A stretch of 44,125 nucleotides of DNA from Paludibacteraceae bacterium (GTDB taxonomy: Bacteria; Bacteroidota; Bacteroidia; Bacteroidales; Paludibacteraceae), in NCBI GenBank assembly GCA_017646805.1, contig JAGCLW010000025.1:1-44125 (forward strand), given 5' to 3'. The notes under the pieces were generated by a model. It was given only the letters and a program-made list of their open reading frames with translations, was not told the DNA's origin and did no database searches. This document shows, in pieces, positions 1-8,620 of this stretch (position 1 is the stretch's first letter; each line of letters begins with the position of its first letter). Position numbers and translations under genes: made by a program.

Positions 1-1749
1 CGGAATATTTTGTAATTCTTCAATCGTTATCGGATACGATGTTGCCATTGCTTCAAGAGATGGATCTTGAAAAATCACATACGGAGGCAGATCTTTTTGC
101 TTTGCAACTTTTTTTCGCAAATCGACCAACATCTTATAAAGCGTTTCGTCTGCCGCACCACAAACTCCTGCTTTGATTTGAGGTTCAGCATCTTCTTCAT
201 CTTCATCAAATGAATTATTTTTAATTACTTTAAATGAAGTTGGTTTTTTCAAATAATCTTTACCTTGTTTCGTAATTTTCAACAAACCATAATTCTCAAT
301 ATCCTTCTTCACATAACCTGCCAACATAATCTGATGAATAACCGCAGAAAGAAATTCCACATCTTGATCAGACAATGAGCCAAATGCCTCCAAATCATCA
401 TGTTGATAATCTTTTACATCTTCAGACTCAACACCACGAAGAACATTAATGATATGCTCTGACTTAAATTTTTCTTTTAGTTGCACTACTAATTCTAAAA
501 TTGCAACTACAAATTCTTTTGCTTCAACTTGTTTTTTTGGATTCATACAATTATCACAACTGCCACAATTATCAACATTAAATTCTTCTCCGAAATAATG
601 AAGCAACATTTTTCGCCGACAAATTGAAGACTCGGCATAAGCTGCTGTTTCACTGAGAAGTTGTTTACCTATTTCTTGTTCAGCAATAGGTTTTCCTTGT
701 AAAAATTTATCTAATTTTTGTAAATCTTTTTTTGCATAAAAACAAAGACAATGACCTTCTCCTCCATCTCGTCCGGCACGACCTGTTTCTTGATAATACC
801 CTTCCAAACTTTTTGGAATATCATAATGTATGACAAATCGAACATCGGGTTTATCAATTCCCATTCCAAACGCTATCGTCGCAACAATAACATCAATGTC
901 TTCTTTCAAAAATTTATCTTGCGTCTCGGTTCTAACCGCAGTTTCCATTCCTGCATGATATGCCAATGCAGAAATTTTATTAAGACGAAGTTTTTCTGCT
1001 AATTCTTCGACTTTATTTCGACTTAAACAATAAATAATGCCAGACTTCCCTTTTCGCGCATTGATAAATTTTATGATTTCTTTATCAACATCTTCTGTTT
1101 TTGGTCGAATATCATAAAATAAATTCGGACGATTAAACGAGGATTTAAATATGTCTGCATCCGGCATATTCAAACTTTTTATAATATCGTGTTGCACTTT
1201 TGGCGTTGCCGTAGCAGTAAGTGCTATCAATGGAGCTTTTCCGATTTCGTTAATATTTGACCTAATTTTACGATATTCTGGTCGAAAATCATGTCCCCAT
1301 TCCGAAATACAATGAGCCTCATCTATTGCGTAAAACGATATTTTTATTTTTTTGAAAAACTCAATATTTTCCTCTTTTGTAAGAGATTCCGGAGCAACAT
1401 ACAAAAGTTTTGTTTTCCCTGCGAGAACATCTTCTTTAACTTCCTCTATTGCAACTTTCGAAAGCGATGAATTGATAAAATGAGCAACGCCATCTTCTTC
1501 TGAAAAATTACGCATTGCATCAACCTGATTTTTCATCAATGCTATAAGTGGAGAAATCACCAAAGCGGTTCCTTCCATCAAAAGAGACGGCAATTGATAA
1601 CACAAAGATTTTCCACCCCCGGTAGGCATAAGGACAAACGTATCTCGACCAGCCAACACATTTTCAATGACAGCCTGCTGATTGCCTTTAAATGTATCAA
1701 AGCCAAAATACAATTTAAGACTTTTTGTTAAATCCGTTTTTTTTGCCAT
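1..1749 (-). CDS. recQ: ATP-dependent DNA helicase RecQ (3' end beyond window)
   Basis: This is a RecQ-family 3'-5' DNA helicase used in recombination and replication-fork repair. The reading frame runs without a stop from an ATG at 1749 to the left edge, giving 583 codons; the family is usually 600-730 aa, so the C-terminus is missing. The translation begins MAKKTDLTKSLKLYFGFDTF and contains the Walker A motif MPTGGGKS, the DEAH-type motif AIDEAHCISEWGHDFRPEY, the SALTATA-like motif LTATATP, and the RecQ signature IAFGMGIDKPDVRFVIHYD with YQETGRAGRDG. A RecQ-Ct zinc module follows (SICRRKMLLHYFGE, then CGNCDNC). An HRDC-like segment appears to begin at the edge. It lies 141 bp downstream of clpX on the same strand and has its own candidate promoter, so it may be transcribed independently. 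The identification rests on motifs that are plain in the translation. Confidence 0.96.
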   Translation of the reverse strand, partial: MAKKTDLTKSLKLYFGFDTFKGNQQAVIENVLAGRDTFVLMPTGGGKSLCYQLPSLLMEGTALVISPLIALMKNQVDAMRNFSEEDGVAHFINSSLSKVAIEEVKEDVLAGKTKLLYVAPESLTKEENIEFFKKIKISFYAIDEAHCISEWGHDFRPEYRKIRSNINEIGKAPLIALTATATPKVQHDIIKSLNMPDADIFKSSFNRPNLFYDIRPKTEDVDKEIIKFINARKGKSGIIYCLSRNKVEELAEKLRLNKISALAYHAGMETAVRTETQDKFLKEDIDVIVATIAFGMGIDKPDVRFVIHYDIPKSLEGYYQETGRAGRDGGEGHCLCFYAKKDLQKLDKFLQGKPIAEQEIGKQLLSETAAYAESSICRRKMLLHYFGEEFNVDNCGSCDNCMNPKKQVEAKEFVVAILELVVQLKEKFKSEHIINVLRGVESEDVKDYQHDDLEAFGSLSDQDVEFLSAVIHQIMLAGYVKKDIENYGLLKITKQGKDYLKKPTSFKVIKNNSFDEDEEDAEPQIKAGVCGAADETLYKMLVDLRKKVAKQKDLPPYVIFQDPSLEAMATSYPITIEELQNIP

Positions 1750-1803
1750 AATAAAAAAGGGTTAAAATCAAGATTTTCAAGAATCGCCTTGAAAAAGGTA
1801 TCA

Positions 1804-1834
1804 CAAAGTTAAATATCTTTATCAAAAAAACAAT
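1804..1834 (-). promoter_or_regulatory. Candidate recQ promoter
   Basis: On the minus strand the sequence reads ATTG, 19 bases, then TAACTTTG (1811 down to 1804), which fits the Bacteroidota -33/-7 pattern TTTG-N19-TAnnTTTG. It lies 55 bases upstream of the recQ start. Pattern match only. Confidence 0.42.
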
Positions 1835-1890
1835 ACTTTAATTCTCGTTTTTACTTTTTTTCTAAAAAAAAATAATCATTCTCAAACGCC

Positions 1891-3129
1891 TCATGCCATT
1901 GAATGCAATACAACTTTCGACAATTTTTCTTCTGCCTTTGCTTTATCGATTATCAATTGGTCAATTTGCATAGATGGAGATGAATACATATCATCTACGA
2001 TAATCGTTTCAACAATACTTCTTAACCCTCGAGCTCCCAACTTACATTCTATCGCTTTATCAACGATAAAATCCAATGTTTCATCTTCAAAAATCAACTC
2101 TATATTATCCATTAAGAATAATTTTTTGTACTGACGTATTATTGAATTTTTTGGCTCAACCAATATTCGTCTAAGAGCGTCTCTATCAAGAGGATTCAAA
2201 TGAGTAAGGATTGGCAATCGTCCAATAATTTCAGGAATAAGACCAAATGTTTTCAAGTCTTGAGGAGAAATATATTGTAACAAATTTTTCATGTCAACTT
2301 GAGCACTTTTTTTCGATGCTCCATAGCCGACAACTTTTGTATTCAGACGATTGGCAATATGACGTTCGATTCCATCAAAAGCACCACCGCATATAAAAAG
2401 AATATTTTGCGTATTTACTGCAATCATTTTTTGATCCGGATGCTTACGACCTCCTTGTGGTGGGACATTTACAACGCTACCTTCCAATAATTTCAACAAT
2501 CCTTGCTGAACACCTTCTCCACTCACATCTCGAGTGATAGACGGATTATCGCCCTTTCGTGCAATTTTGTCAATTTCATCAATAAAAACAATGCCTTTTT
2601 CTGCTGCTTCCACGTTATAATCCGCAACTTGAAGCAATCGTGTCAAGATACTTTCGATATCTTCTCCTACATATCCGGCTTCTGTCAAAACGGTCGCATC
2701 GACAATTGTAAAAGGAACGTGTAAACGTTTTGCAATGGTTTTTGCCAAAAGAGTTTTTCCCGTACCGGTACTACCGACAAGAATAATGTTTGATTTTTCA
2801 ATCTCTACATCGTCCTCTTTTTTCTGGAAAATTCGTTTGTAATGATTATAAACTGCAACCGACAAAAATTTTTTTGCCTCATCTTGACCAATGATATATT
2901 CATCTAAATAAGATTTTATTTCCATCGGTTTAGGCAAATTCTGCACCTGATCAACGCCATCAAATCCTTTTTTCTTCTTCAAAGAAGATCGTTCATTTGT
3001 CACAATTTCACTTGCCGCCAACGCACATTCGTCACAAATAAAACCACGAACTCCGGCAATCAAAAATCCAACTTCACCCCGTGACCGACCACAAAAACTG
3101 CAAGAATCTTCCCCTGTTCGCTTTGCCAT
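1891..3129 (-). CDS. clpX: ClpX, ATPase subunit of the ClpXP protease
   Basis: ClpX is a AAA+ unfoldase that recognises tagged substrates and feeds them into ClpP. The 412-residue length is normal. The N-terminal zinc-binding domain has its four cysteines at C10, C13, C32 and C35. The AAA+ core shows Walker A GSTGTGKT (119-126), pore loop GYVG (152-155), Walker [10 protein letters not shown] (181-189) and the RKH substrate loop (228-230). The ClpP-docking loop, IGF in E. coli, appears here as VGY (267-269), which keeps the hydrophobic-Gly-hydrophobic pattern. The C-terminal small domain contains [10 protein letters not shown]. The gene starts 13 bp after clpP on the same strand, so the two are very probably co-transcribed, as expected for protease partners. 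It ends in TGA, which shows that TGA is an ordinary stop in this genome. Confidence 0.98.
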   Translation of the reverse strand: MAKRTGEDSCSFCGRSRGEVGFLIAGVRGFICDECALAASEIVTNERSSLKKKKGFDGVDQVQNLPKPMEIKSYLDEYIIGQDEAKKFLSVAVYNHYKRIFQKKEDDVEIEKSNIILVGSTGTGKTLLAKTIAKRLHVPFTIVDATVLTEAGYVGEDIESILTRLLQVADYNVEAAEKGIVFIDEIDKIARKGDNPSITRDVSGEGVQQGLLKLLEGSVVNVPPQGGRKHPDQKMIAVNTQNILFICGGAFDGIERHIANRLNTKVVGYGASKKSAQVDMKNLLQYISPQDLKTFGLIPEIIGRLPILTHLNPLDRDALRRILVEPKNSIIRQYKKLFLMDNIELIFEDETLDFIVDKAIECKLGARGLRSIVETIIVDDMYSSPSMQIDQLIIDKAKAEEKLSKVVLHSMA

Positions 3130-3142
3130 AATTTTTTAATTA

Positions 3143-3853
3143 TTATTTTACAACTTTCACTAAAACCTCATCTATCATTCCATACTCTTTGGCTTCTTGA
3201 CTTGTCATCCAAAAATCACGATCGCTATCTGCCCAAACTTTATCAAACGGTTGATGTGAATGTTCTGAAATAATAGAATATAATTCATTTTTTAATTTTT
3301 TTATTTCATTCACCGTAATTTCCATATCCGTAGCTTGACCTTGTGCTCCACCAAGTGGTTGATGAATCATTACTCGAGAATGTTTTAACGCACTACGTTT
3401 TCCTTCCGAACCTGCAACAAGAAGAACTGCAGCCATACTTGCCGCCATACCCGTACAAATTGTTGCCACATCGCTTGATATGTATTGCATTGTGTCGTAA
3501 ATTCCAAGACCGGCATACACTCCTCCTCCCGGAGAATTTATATAAATGGAAATATCTTTGCCCGGATCCGAAGAGTCAAGATAAAGCAATTGTGCTTGAA
3601 TCACATTTGCAGTATAATCGTTTACTTCCGTCCCAAGAAAAATAATTCGATCCATCATCAAACGAGAAAAAACATCCATTTGGGTCACATTCAATTGACG
3701 TTCTTCAAGAATTGATGGATTGATATAACTATTCGTCACATTCATTCCACTGTGCATGCTTGTAATTCCATTTGTCATGTGTTTTATAACATCATCAAAC
3801 ACCAATCCATTAATATTACAATTTGAAGTCGCAAATTTTCTAAAATCTTTCAT
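3143..3853 (-). CDS. clpP: ClpP, ATP-dependent Clp protease proteolytic subunit
   Basis: ClpP is a serine peptidase forming the barrel that degrades proteins unfolded by ClpX. With the start at 3853 (MKDFRKFATSN) the product is 236 aa. The catalytic triad is visible: Ser139 in GMAASMAA, His164 in MIHQP and Asp213 in DSDRDFWM. The substrate-binding strand reads INSPGGGVYAG. An ATG at 3898 would add 15 residues, but it lies upstream of the candidate promoter's -7 element (3886-3893), and ClpP proteins of this phylum usually start near MxDFRKYA, so the inner start is preferred. There is a short extra loop (around TSMHSGMNVTNS) before the conserved ILEERQLN segment, longer than I expect for the family. 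clpX follows 13 bp downstream. Confidence 0.97.
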   Translation of the reverse strand: MKDFRKFATSNCNINGLVFDDVIKHMTNGITSMHSGMNVTNSYINPSILEERQLNVTQMDVFSRLMMDRIIFLGTEVNDYTANVIQAQLLYLDSSDPGKDISIYINSPGGGVYAGLGIYDTMQYISSDVATICTGMAASMAAVLLVAGSEGKRSALKHSRVMIHQPLGGAQGQATDMEITVNEIKKLKNELYSIISEHSHQPFDKVWADSDRDFWMTSQEAKEYGMIDEVLVKVVK

Positions 3854-3885
3854 ATTTTTCTGTTTAAATTTTTCAATATTGCTTG

Positions 3886-3915
3886 TAAAAATACGCATAA
3901 AAATAATATCTCAAA
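3886..3915 (-). promoter_or_regulatory. Candidate clpP-clpX promoter
   Basis: On the minus strand this reads TTTG (3915-3912), 18 bases, then TATTTTTA (3893-3886), close to the Bacteroidota TTTG-N19-TAnnTTTG consensus. Transcription would begin near 3880, about 27 bases before the preferred clpP start. Confidence 0.45.
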
Positions 3916-3963
3916 AAAAAACTATTACTTAATTCACAAAAGAATTCTATTTTGTTTTTTTGT

Positions 3964-3998
3964 AAAAAAAAGGTTGCTTTAATAAAAGCAACCTTTTC
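3964..3998 (-). terminator. Rho-independent terminator after tig
   Basis: A perfect 13-bp inverted repeat (3968-3980 against 3985-3997, core AAGGTTGC/GCAACCTT) with a 4-base loop is followed on the minus strand by a run of eight T. It begins 24 bases past the tig stop and separates tig from the clpP promoter. Confidence 0.88.
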
Positions 3999-4021
3999 AT
4001 AACATCATCAATGATTTTTTC

Positions 4022-5356
4022 TTATTCACTAAGCATTTTGTGAAAATCTTCGATAGAAATTGATTTTACATCAAGTTTTACCGCATCTTTCATTGTTGCG
4101 ATAATTTTTTCTTCCAAAGCATTATTCATCATGTTTCTCATTGCTTTTTCATCTTTCATCATATCATCAACATATCCTTTCAACAAGTCATCTGGCACTG
4201 TTGGCATTCCATATTGAGCAAATTGTGCCAAAGCAACTTTTTTAGCAAATGCTTCAACGTCAGAAAATTCAATTTTAATATCTTTTGCTTTTGCAAATTT
4301 TTCTTTTGCAAGATGCCATTTCAAATCTTCAATCATTTTTGGATAATCTTCTTCAAGCTTTTCATCTGTAAGATCTTTGTCTTGAGTTTTTGCCCAACGT
4401 TTCAAAAATGCATCAGGGAATTGAAGATCAGACAATTTCTTCATTACAGCAGCTTTTACATCGATTCCAAATTTATAATCTGCGTCTGAAGTTAAATTAT
4501 TTTGAAGACTTTCTTTGATTTTAGCAATAAATTCTTCTTCATTTTTCACAACGCCTTCACCCATTGCTTTATCAAACAATTCTTGATTTACTTCAGCTTC
4601 TTGGTAACGAGTGATATTCGTAACCGTGAATGTCATTTCCACATCTGAAGCCAATTCTTCTGCTGCGTCTTTTGTAATATGAAGAAATGAAGAAAGTTCT
4701 GCAATATTTTCATATGCAACTTTTGGTGCAAAGGTAAATGTATCTCCTTCTTTTACTCCTACAAATTTTGCTTTTTGTTCGTCATTTTTTACATACATCG
4801 GACTAACAATCGCATTTTCTACATCAACGCCTTCGCCTTTCACCGTTCCACGAACGATGTCTTTTTCTTCAGAAACTCCTTCAACAGGCACATATTGTCC
4901 AAAACGACTTGTATACATTTTCACTTGATCTTGAACCATGTTGTCTGTCAACTCAATATCATAATAAGCAACTTTTGTTTTGCCATCAAGTTTCAAATCA
5001 AATTGAGGTGCGATTGCAATATCAAATAAAAATTCCAATTTGTCATTATTTTCAAAATCGACATCACCTTGCTCTGCCGACGGCATTGGTTCGCCAAGAA
5101 TCTGAACCTCATTGTTTTTAATATAATCATAAACCGCCGTACCAACCATATTGTTGATTTCTTCTGCTGTCACTGCCGAACCATACATCTTTTTCACTAA
5201 AGATGCAGGCACTTTCCCCGGACGAAAACCTGGCACTTGAGCTTTTTTGGCGTACTCTTTTAATTTTTTAGTTACATTTTCTTCATAATCTGCTCTTTCA
5301 ATTTCCACTGTAAGAACTGCGTTAAGAGCATCAATTTCTTTCTTAGAAACGTTCAT
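4022..5356 (-). CDS. tig: Trigger factor, ribosome-associated chaperone
   Basis: Trigger factor binds the ribosome exit site and shields emerging polypeptides. The 444-residue product carries the ribosome-docking signature GFRPGKVP at residues 43-50, the same position as in E. coli. The middle part (about 150-245) takes the place of the FKBP-type prolyl isomerase domain but is divergent, and I cannot confirm isomerase residues. The C-terminal half is long, helical and lysine/glutamate rich, as expected for the substrate-cradling arms. It lies immediately upstream of clpP-clpX, a common arrangement of the three proteostasis genes, but a strong terminator between tig and clpP suggests they are separately transcribed. 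Confidence 0.95.
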   Translation of the reverse strand: MNVSKKEIDALNAVLTVEIERADYEENVTKKLKEYAKKAQVPGFRPGKVPASLVKKMYGSAVTAEEINNMVGTAVYDYIKNNEVQILGEPMPSAEQGDVDFENNDKLEFLFDIAIAPQFDLKLDGKTKVAYYDIELTDNMVQDQVKMYTSRFGQYVPVEGVSEEKDIVRGTVKGEGVDVENAIVSPMYVKNDEQKAKFVGVKEGDTFTFAPKVAYENIAELSSFLHITKDAAEELASDVEMTFTVTNITRYQEAEVNQELFDKAMGEGVVKNEEEFIAKIKESLQNNLTSDADYKFGIDVKAAVMKKLSDLQFPDAFLKRWAKTQDKDLTDEKLEEDYPKMIEDLKWHLAKEKFAKAKDIKIEFSDVEAFAKKVALAQFAQYGMPTVPDDLLKGYVDDMMKDEKAMRNMMNNALEEKIIATMKDAVKLDVKSISIEDFHKMLSE

Positions 5357-5406
5357 AATAAAATTTTATCAATTACTATTTTTACATTTATTCAAAAAAA
5401 TGAATG

Positions 5407-5435
5407 CAAAGATACGAAATTATTAGGAATTAAAG
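5407..5435 (-). promoter_or_regulatory. Candidate tig promoter
   Basis: The minus strand carries TATCTTTG (5414-5407), an exact match to the Bacteroidota -7 box TAnnTTTG, 50 bases before the tig start. The upstream box is weak (CTTT, 17 bases away). Confidence 0.45.
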
Positions 5436-5477
5436 ATTGAGATTTGTCAATTATTTTTCAGAAGTTCAATAAATAAC

Positions 5478-5514
5478 AAAAAAAAAGGACACCTTTGAAT
5501 AAGATGTCCTTTTA
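5478..5514 (-). terminator. Rho-independent terminator after the GH28 gene
   Basis: A 9-bp perfect stem (AAAAGGACA 5483-5491 against TGTCCTTTT 5505-5513) is followed on the minus strand by a run of T from 5486 downwards. It lies 20 bases past the stop of the GH28 gene at 5535. Confidence 0.82.
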
Positions 5515-5534
5515 TAAAAGTCTTTCAAAAAAAA

Positions 5535-7166
5535 CTAAAATTTCACTTGTGCCGGATCAGCTCCATTGATAATTTCTACTTGCGAAGGAGAAAGTTTTCC
5601 TTTTTCAAAAGTGATATTTTTCGTTTCAGGATTCAAAATCTTAAACGAAACGCCATTCATCGAAGGCATATTTGTAAATTGAATGTTTTGAGCTTTGTTC
5701 AATTTATACGTTGGTTGTGATGTTGTATTTATCACAACATTTTTAAATGAAATATTTTCGCTACGGAAAGCTTCCACTCCTTTGTTTGCTTTGATAATTA
5801 CATTTTCAAAACTTACATTTTTTACATTCAAATCCGGAGTTCCACCAATCACAATTGCACCTTTAGCATTGTCGCAATAAATATTTTTGAAATAAATTCC
5901 ATCAAAATCAGGAACTAAAGTTTGTTTCTCACTAAAATCTTTTCCTGTAATTGCTCCTTTGTCGGCGTATGTCAATTCAAATTCAATTGCATTTCCGGCT
6001 AAGTCTTTCATAAAAATATCTTCTACAAAGACATTTTCCACGCGACCGCCACGTCCAACTCCTGTTTTGAAACGAAGACCAACATCTGTCCAAGAGAACG
6101 TACAATTTTTCACCCAAATATTACGCATTCCGCCATCGGTATTACTTCCGACAACAAATCCTCCATGACCGTGATATACTTTACAATCTTTAATCACAAT
6201 ATTTTCAAGACCAAAAGGTTTGTCGCCATTTCCTCGACTCGATTTCATACAAATTCCATCATCACCCGTATTGACCGTACAATCATAAAGCAATACATTT
6301 TGACAATATGAAATATCTAATCCGTCTGCGTTTTGAAACCACCATTCGTTAAGAACTGTCACGTCTTTCATCACCAAACCGTTGATTCGACGAAGCATAT
6401 TTGTAATGTGAGGAGAATTCATCAACGTAATTCCTTCTACAAGCATTCCTTCCACACGTTCGATATTCAACGTGTAAGAACGCAATGTAAGGCGAACGCT
6501 ATTCCAATCAGCCACAGTCATTTCGCTTTCTTTCATTGATTTTTTTGCAGCTACTTGTGCAAAATAACCTTTGCGAGGAGCCCATTCTTTTCCATCTTCA
6601 CGAAGGTCTCCTGTTTTTGTCATTTGCTTCCATTTCTTTTCAGGAAGTTTTTCTTTTTTTACATAACGCCATTCACTACCGTTTCCATTGAAAATTCCTT
6701 TTCCGGTAATGGCAATATTTTTCAAGTCGCTACCGTTAATAAGCGATGGACGACGATATTTGTTTGAACCAGATTTTACCAATTCATAATCAGCTTCATC
6801 TGCACTAAAATAAACCATTGCTCCTGCCGCCAAGTGAAGGTTTACATTGCTTTGCATCGTAATTGGTCCGGTCAACCACAATCCTGCCGGAATAAGAACT
6901 GTTCCTCCTCCTGCTTCGCTACATTTTTTTATCGTAGAATTAATTGCGTTTGTACATTTTGTTACACCATCACCTACAGCTCCTGCATCTGTAATATTAA
7001 ATACTGCATTTGGAAATGTTGGCACTTTAATAGAAAATTTTTCAAACGGAACTTGCGACAAGTGTGCATCTACTTCCTTTTGAATAGTTTGAGTATCAAC
7101 ATTATATGCAAATAAAAATGCAATATTAACAATTGACACTAAAAAAGAAACAAATACTTTTTTCAT
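5535..7166 (-). CDS. Secreted glycoside hydrolase family 28 protein (polygalacturonase-like)
   Basis: GH28 enzymes hydrolyse alpha-1,4-galacturonosyl or related bonds in pectin on a right-handed parallel beta-helix. The 543-residue product starts with a signal peptide (MKKVFVSFLVSIVNIAFLFA). An entry motif of the fold, NITDAGAVGDGVT, is at residues 57-69. All four GH28 active-site motifs are present: NADGLD (279-284), GDD (301-303), HGHG (332-335) and RFK (365-367), the last standing for the usual RIK. The later part holds repeating asparagine-rich beta-helix turns. There is no carbohydrate-binding module and no type IX sorting domain that I can see, so a periplasmic location is likely. It is a single-gene unit with its own terminator, and no SusC/SusD pair or other pectin gene lies nearby. 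The exact substrate (homogalacturonan, rhamnogalacturonan or xylogalacturonan) cannot be read from the sequence. Confidence 0.9.
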   Translation of the reverse strand: MKKVFVSFLVSIVNIAFLFAYNVDTQTIQKEVDAHLSQVPFEKFSIKVPTFPNAVFNITDAGAVGDGVTKCTNAINSTIKKCSEAGGGTVLIPAGLWLTGPITMQSNVNLHLAAGAMVYFSADEADYELVKSGSNKYRRPSLINGSDLKNIAITGKGIFNGNGSEWRYVKKEKLPEKKWKQMTKTGDLREDGKEWAPRKGYFAQVAAKKSMKESEMTVADWNSVRLTLRSYTLNIERVEGMLVEGITLMNSPHITNMLRRINGLVMKDVTVLNEWWFQNADGLDISYCQNVLLYDCTVNTGDDGICMKSSRGNGDKPFGLENIVIKDCKVYHGHGGFVVGSNTDGGMRNIWVKNCTFSWTDVGLRFKTGVGRGGRVENVFVEDIFMKDLAGNAIEFELTYADKGAITGKDFSEKQTLVPDFDGIYFKNIYCDNAKGAIVIGGTPDLNVKNVSFENVIIKANKGVEAFRSENISFKNVVINTTSQPTYKLNKAQNIQFTNMPSMNGVSFKILNPETKNITFEKGKLSPSQVEIINGADPAQVKF

Positions 7167-7186
7167 ACCAAAGAAATTTTATAAAT

Positions 7187-7250
7187 AAAAAACAAGGCAA
7201 GATTTATCAATAATTATGCCAAACAACACAATCAGATTCATCTCACCTTG
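7187..7250 (-). terminator. Possible terminator after adk
   Basis: On the minus strand an 11-bp stem with two G-U pairs (7250-7240 with 7203-7193) encloses a loop of about 36 bases and runs straight into six T (7192-7187). The large loop makes it less certain than the other terminators here. Confidence 0.4.
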
Positions 7251-7271
7251 ACTTTATGTTAATTATGAATA

Positions 7272-7838
7272 TTATTTATCTAATTCTACACAAATAGAAG
7301 CAAAAATATCTTCAATACTTCCCATCCCTTGGATATTCGCCAATTTTCCGTCTTCTTTATAAAAATCAATTACCGGCGAAGTTTGTTCGTTGTACGTATC
7401 CAATCGTTTTTTGATTGTTTCAAGATTGTCGTCCGAACGTCCAGAAGTTTTTCCTCGTTCAATAAGACGATTTATCAATTCTTGTTCCTCTACGATAAGA
7501 TTTAACATTACAGAAACATCGGCTCCACGTTGTGCCAACATATCTTTCAATGCTACTGCTTGAGCAACCGTACGAGGGAATCCATCAAAAATAACGCCTT
7601 TGGCATCAGCAAACGAATCCATCGTTTTGGCCAACATGTCGATGATCAAACTATCGGGAACAAGTTTTCCTGCTTCGATATAATCTTTTGCAGTTTTTCC
7701 AAGTTCGGTGTTATTTGCCATTTCGGCTCTTAAAACATCTCCCGTTGAAATATGTCCGTAACCATATTTTTTAATAATGTTTTCACTTTGAGTTCCTTTT
7801 CCAGACCCTGGAGGGCCAAACAAAACTACATACTTCAT
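7272..7838 (-). CDS. adk: Adenylate kinase
   Basis: The enzyme interconverts ATP + AMP and 2 ADP in the cytoplasm. The 188-residue product shows the P-loop GPPGSGKGT (8-16), the AMP-binding segment ISTGDVLRAEM (30-40) and DGFPRT (85-90). It is the short form: the LID region (around RGKTSGRSDDN) lacks the four-cysteine zinc insert of long adenylate kinases. It follows hpt by 25 bp on the same strand, so the two nucleotide-salvage genes probably share the promoter upstream of hpt. Confidence 0.97.
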   Translation of the reverse strand: MKYVVLFGPPGSGKGTQSENIIKKYGYGHISTGDVLRAEMANNTELGKTAKDYIEAGKLVPDSLIIDMLAKTMDSFADAKGVIFDGFPRTVAQAVALKDMLAQRGADVSVMLNLIVEEQELINRLIERGKTSGRSDDNLETIKKRLDTYNEQTSPVIDFYKEDGKLANIQGMGSIEDIFASICVELDK

Positions 7839-7863
7839 TTATGTTAAATTTTAAAATTAATAT

Positions 7864-8418
7864 TTACATATTATCTTCTTTTATAATATAAACTTCGTTG
7901 AGATTTCGTCCCTTTCCGTTATAATCCAAACCATAACCGACGATAAATTCTTTGCCGATAATCATTCCGTGATAATCGACTTTTAAATCAACTTTCAACG
8001 ATTCTTGCTTAAAAAACAACGTTGCAATTTTTATTGAATTTGGTCGATGTTGTATCAAATCTTTTTTTAAATTGAACAACGTAATTCCCGTATCTACAAT
8101 GTCTTCAATGATAACAATATCTCGTCCTTCAATATTTTCGTTCAATCCGATCAATTGCTTCACTTCTCCGGTTGTTGACAAACCATCGTACGAGGAAAGT
8201 TTGATAAAACTAATGTCGCACGTTGTATTTATTTTTCGCAAAACATCAGCCGCAAACATAAATGCTCCATTGAGAACAACGAGAAACAGTGGCGACTTTC
8301 CTGCATAATCACAAGAAATTTCATGTGCAACATGAGCGACGATTTCTTGAAGTTTTATCTCTGAAATGTATGGAACAAAAATTTTGTCATCAACTTGTAT
8401 TTCGCAAGTTTCATTCAT
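7864..8418 (-). CDS. hpt: Hypoxanthine (purine) phosphoribosyltransferase
   Basis: The enzyme salvages hypoxanthine, and usually guanine, by transferring phosphoribose from PRPP. The 184-residue product contains the PRPP-binding loop VIIEDIVDTGIT (102-113) with the E105-D106 acidic pair, the flexible-loop SSYDGLSTTGEV (75-86), and the conserved late segment EFIVGYGLDYNGKGRNL that closes over the purine. Typical length and no visible defects. It is the first gene of an hpt-adk pair with a canonical -7 promoter box just upstream. Confidence 0.95.
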   Translation of the reverse strand: MNETCEIQVDDKIFVPYISEIKLQEIVAHVAHEISCDYAGKSPLFLVVLNGAFMFAADVLRKINTTCDISFIKLSSYDGLSTTGEVKQLIGLNENIEGRDIVIIEDIVDTGITLFNLKKDLIQHRPNSIKIATLFFKQESLKVDLKVDYHGMIIGKEFIVGYGLDYNGKGRNLNEVYIIKEDNM

Positions 8419-8446
8419 GTTTTCTACAAAAATTTAATCGGGACAA

Positions 8447-8454
8447 CAAAGATA
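8447..8454 (-). promoter_or_regulatory. Candidate hpt-adk promoter (-7 box)
   Basis: The minus strand reads TATCTTTG (8454-8447), an exact fit to the Bacteroidota -7 box, 28 bases before the hpt start. No convincing -33 TTTG at the expected distance. Confidence 0.42.
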
Positions 8455-8491
8455 GAATTTTTTTTATTGCATTGATTATTTTTTCTACAAT

Positions 8492-8620
8492 TTATTTAAA
8501 CCGCCAATTGATATAAATCTGATAAATTGCAATCAATGGAAACAAATGATAATGAATCAAATTGGACATCAACCAAGCTCCGCCTTTCAAATGCGAAAAT
8601 CCGACACGTTTTTCTTCTTC
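8492..8620 (-). other. In-frame coding-like continuation of the GT2 gene after TGA (42 codons)
   Basis: Directly after the TGA at 8623-8621 that ends the GT2 gene, the same frame stays open for 42 codons to a TAA at 8494-8492. It starts EEEKRVGFSHLKGGAWLMSN and ends YQIYINWRFK. The composition, an acidic-basic helix followed by hydrophobic and aromatic segments, looks like a real glycosyltransferase C-terminus. It continues the preceding DRRPFADLF smoothly. Joining the parts would give 327 residues, a common length for such GT2 proteins. I infer a nonsense mutation, a read-through codon or a base error. Only the open frame itself is seen directly. Confidence 0.6.

Noticed and set aside
3854..3898. 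Upstream ATG giving ClpP 15 extra residues
   Set aside because: It lies before the candidate transcription start, and the inner start matches the family N-terminus.
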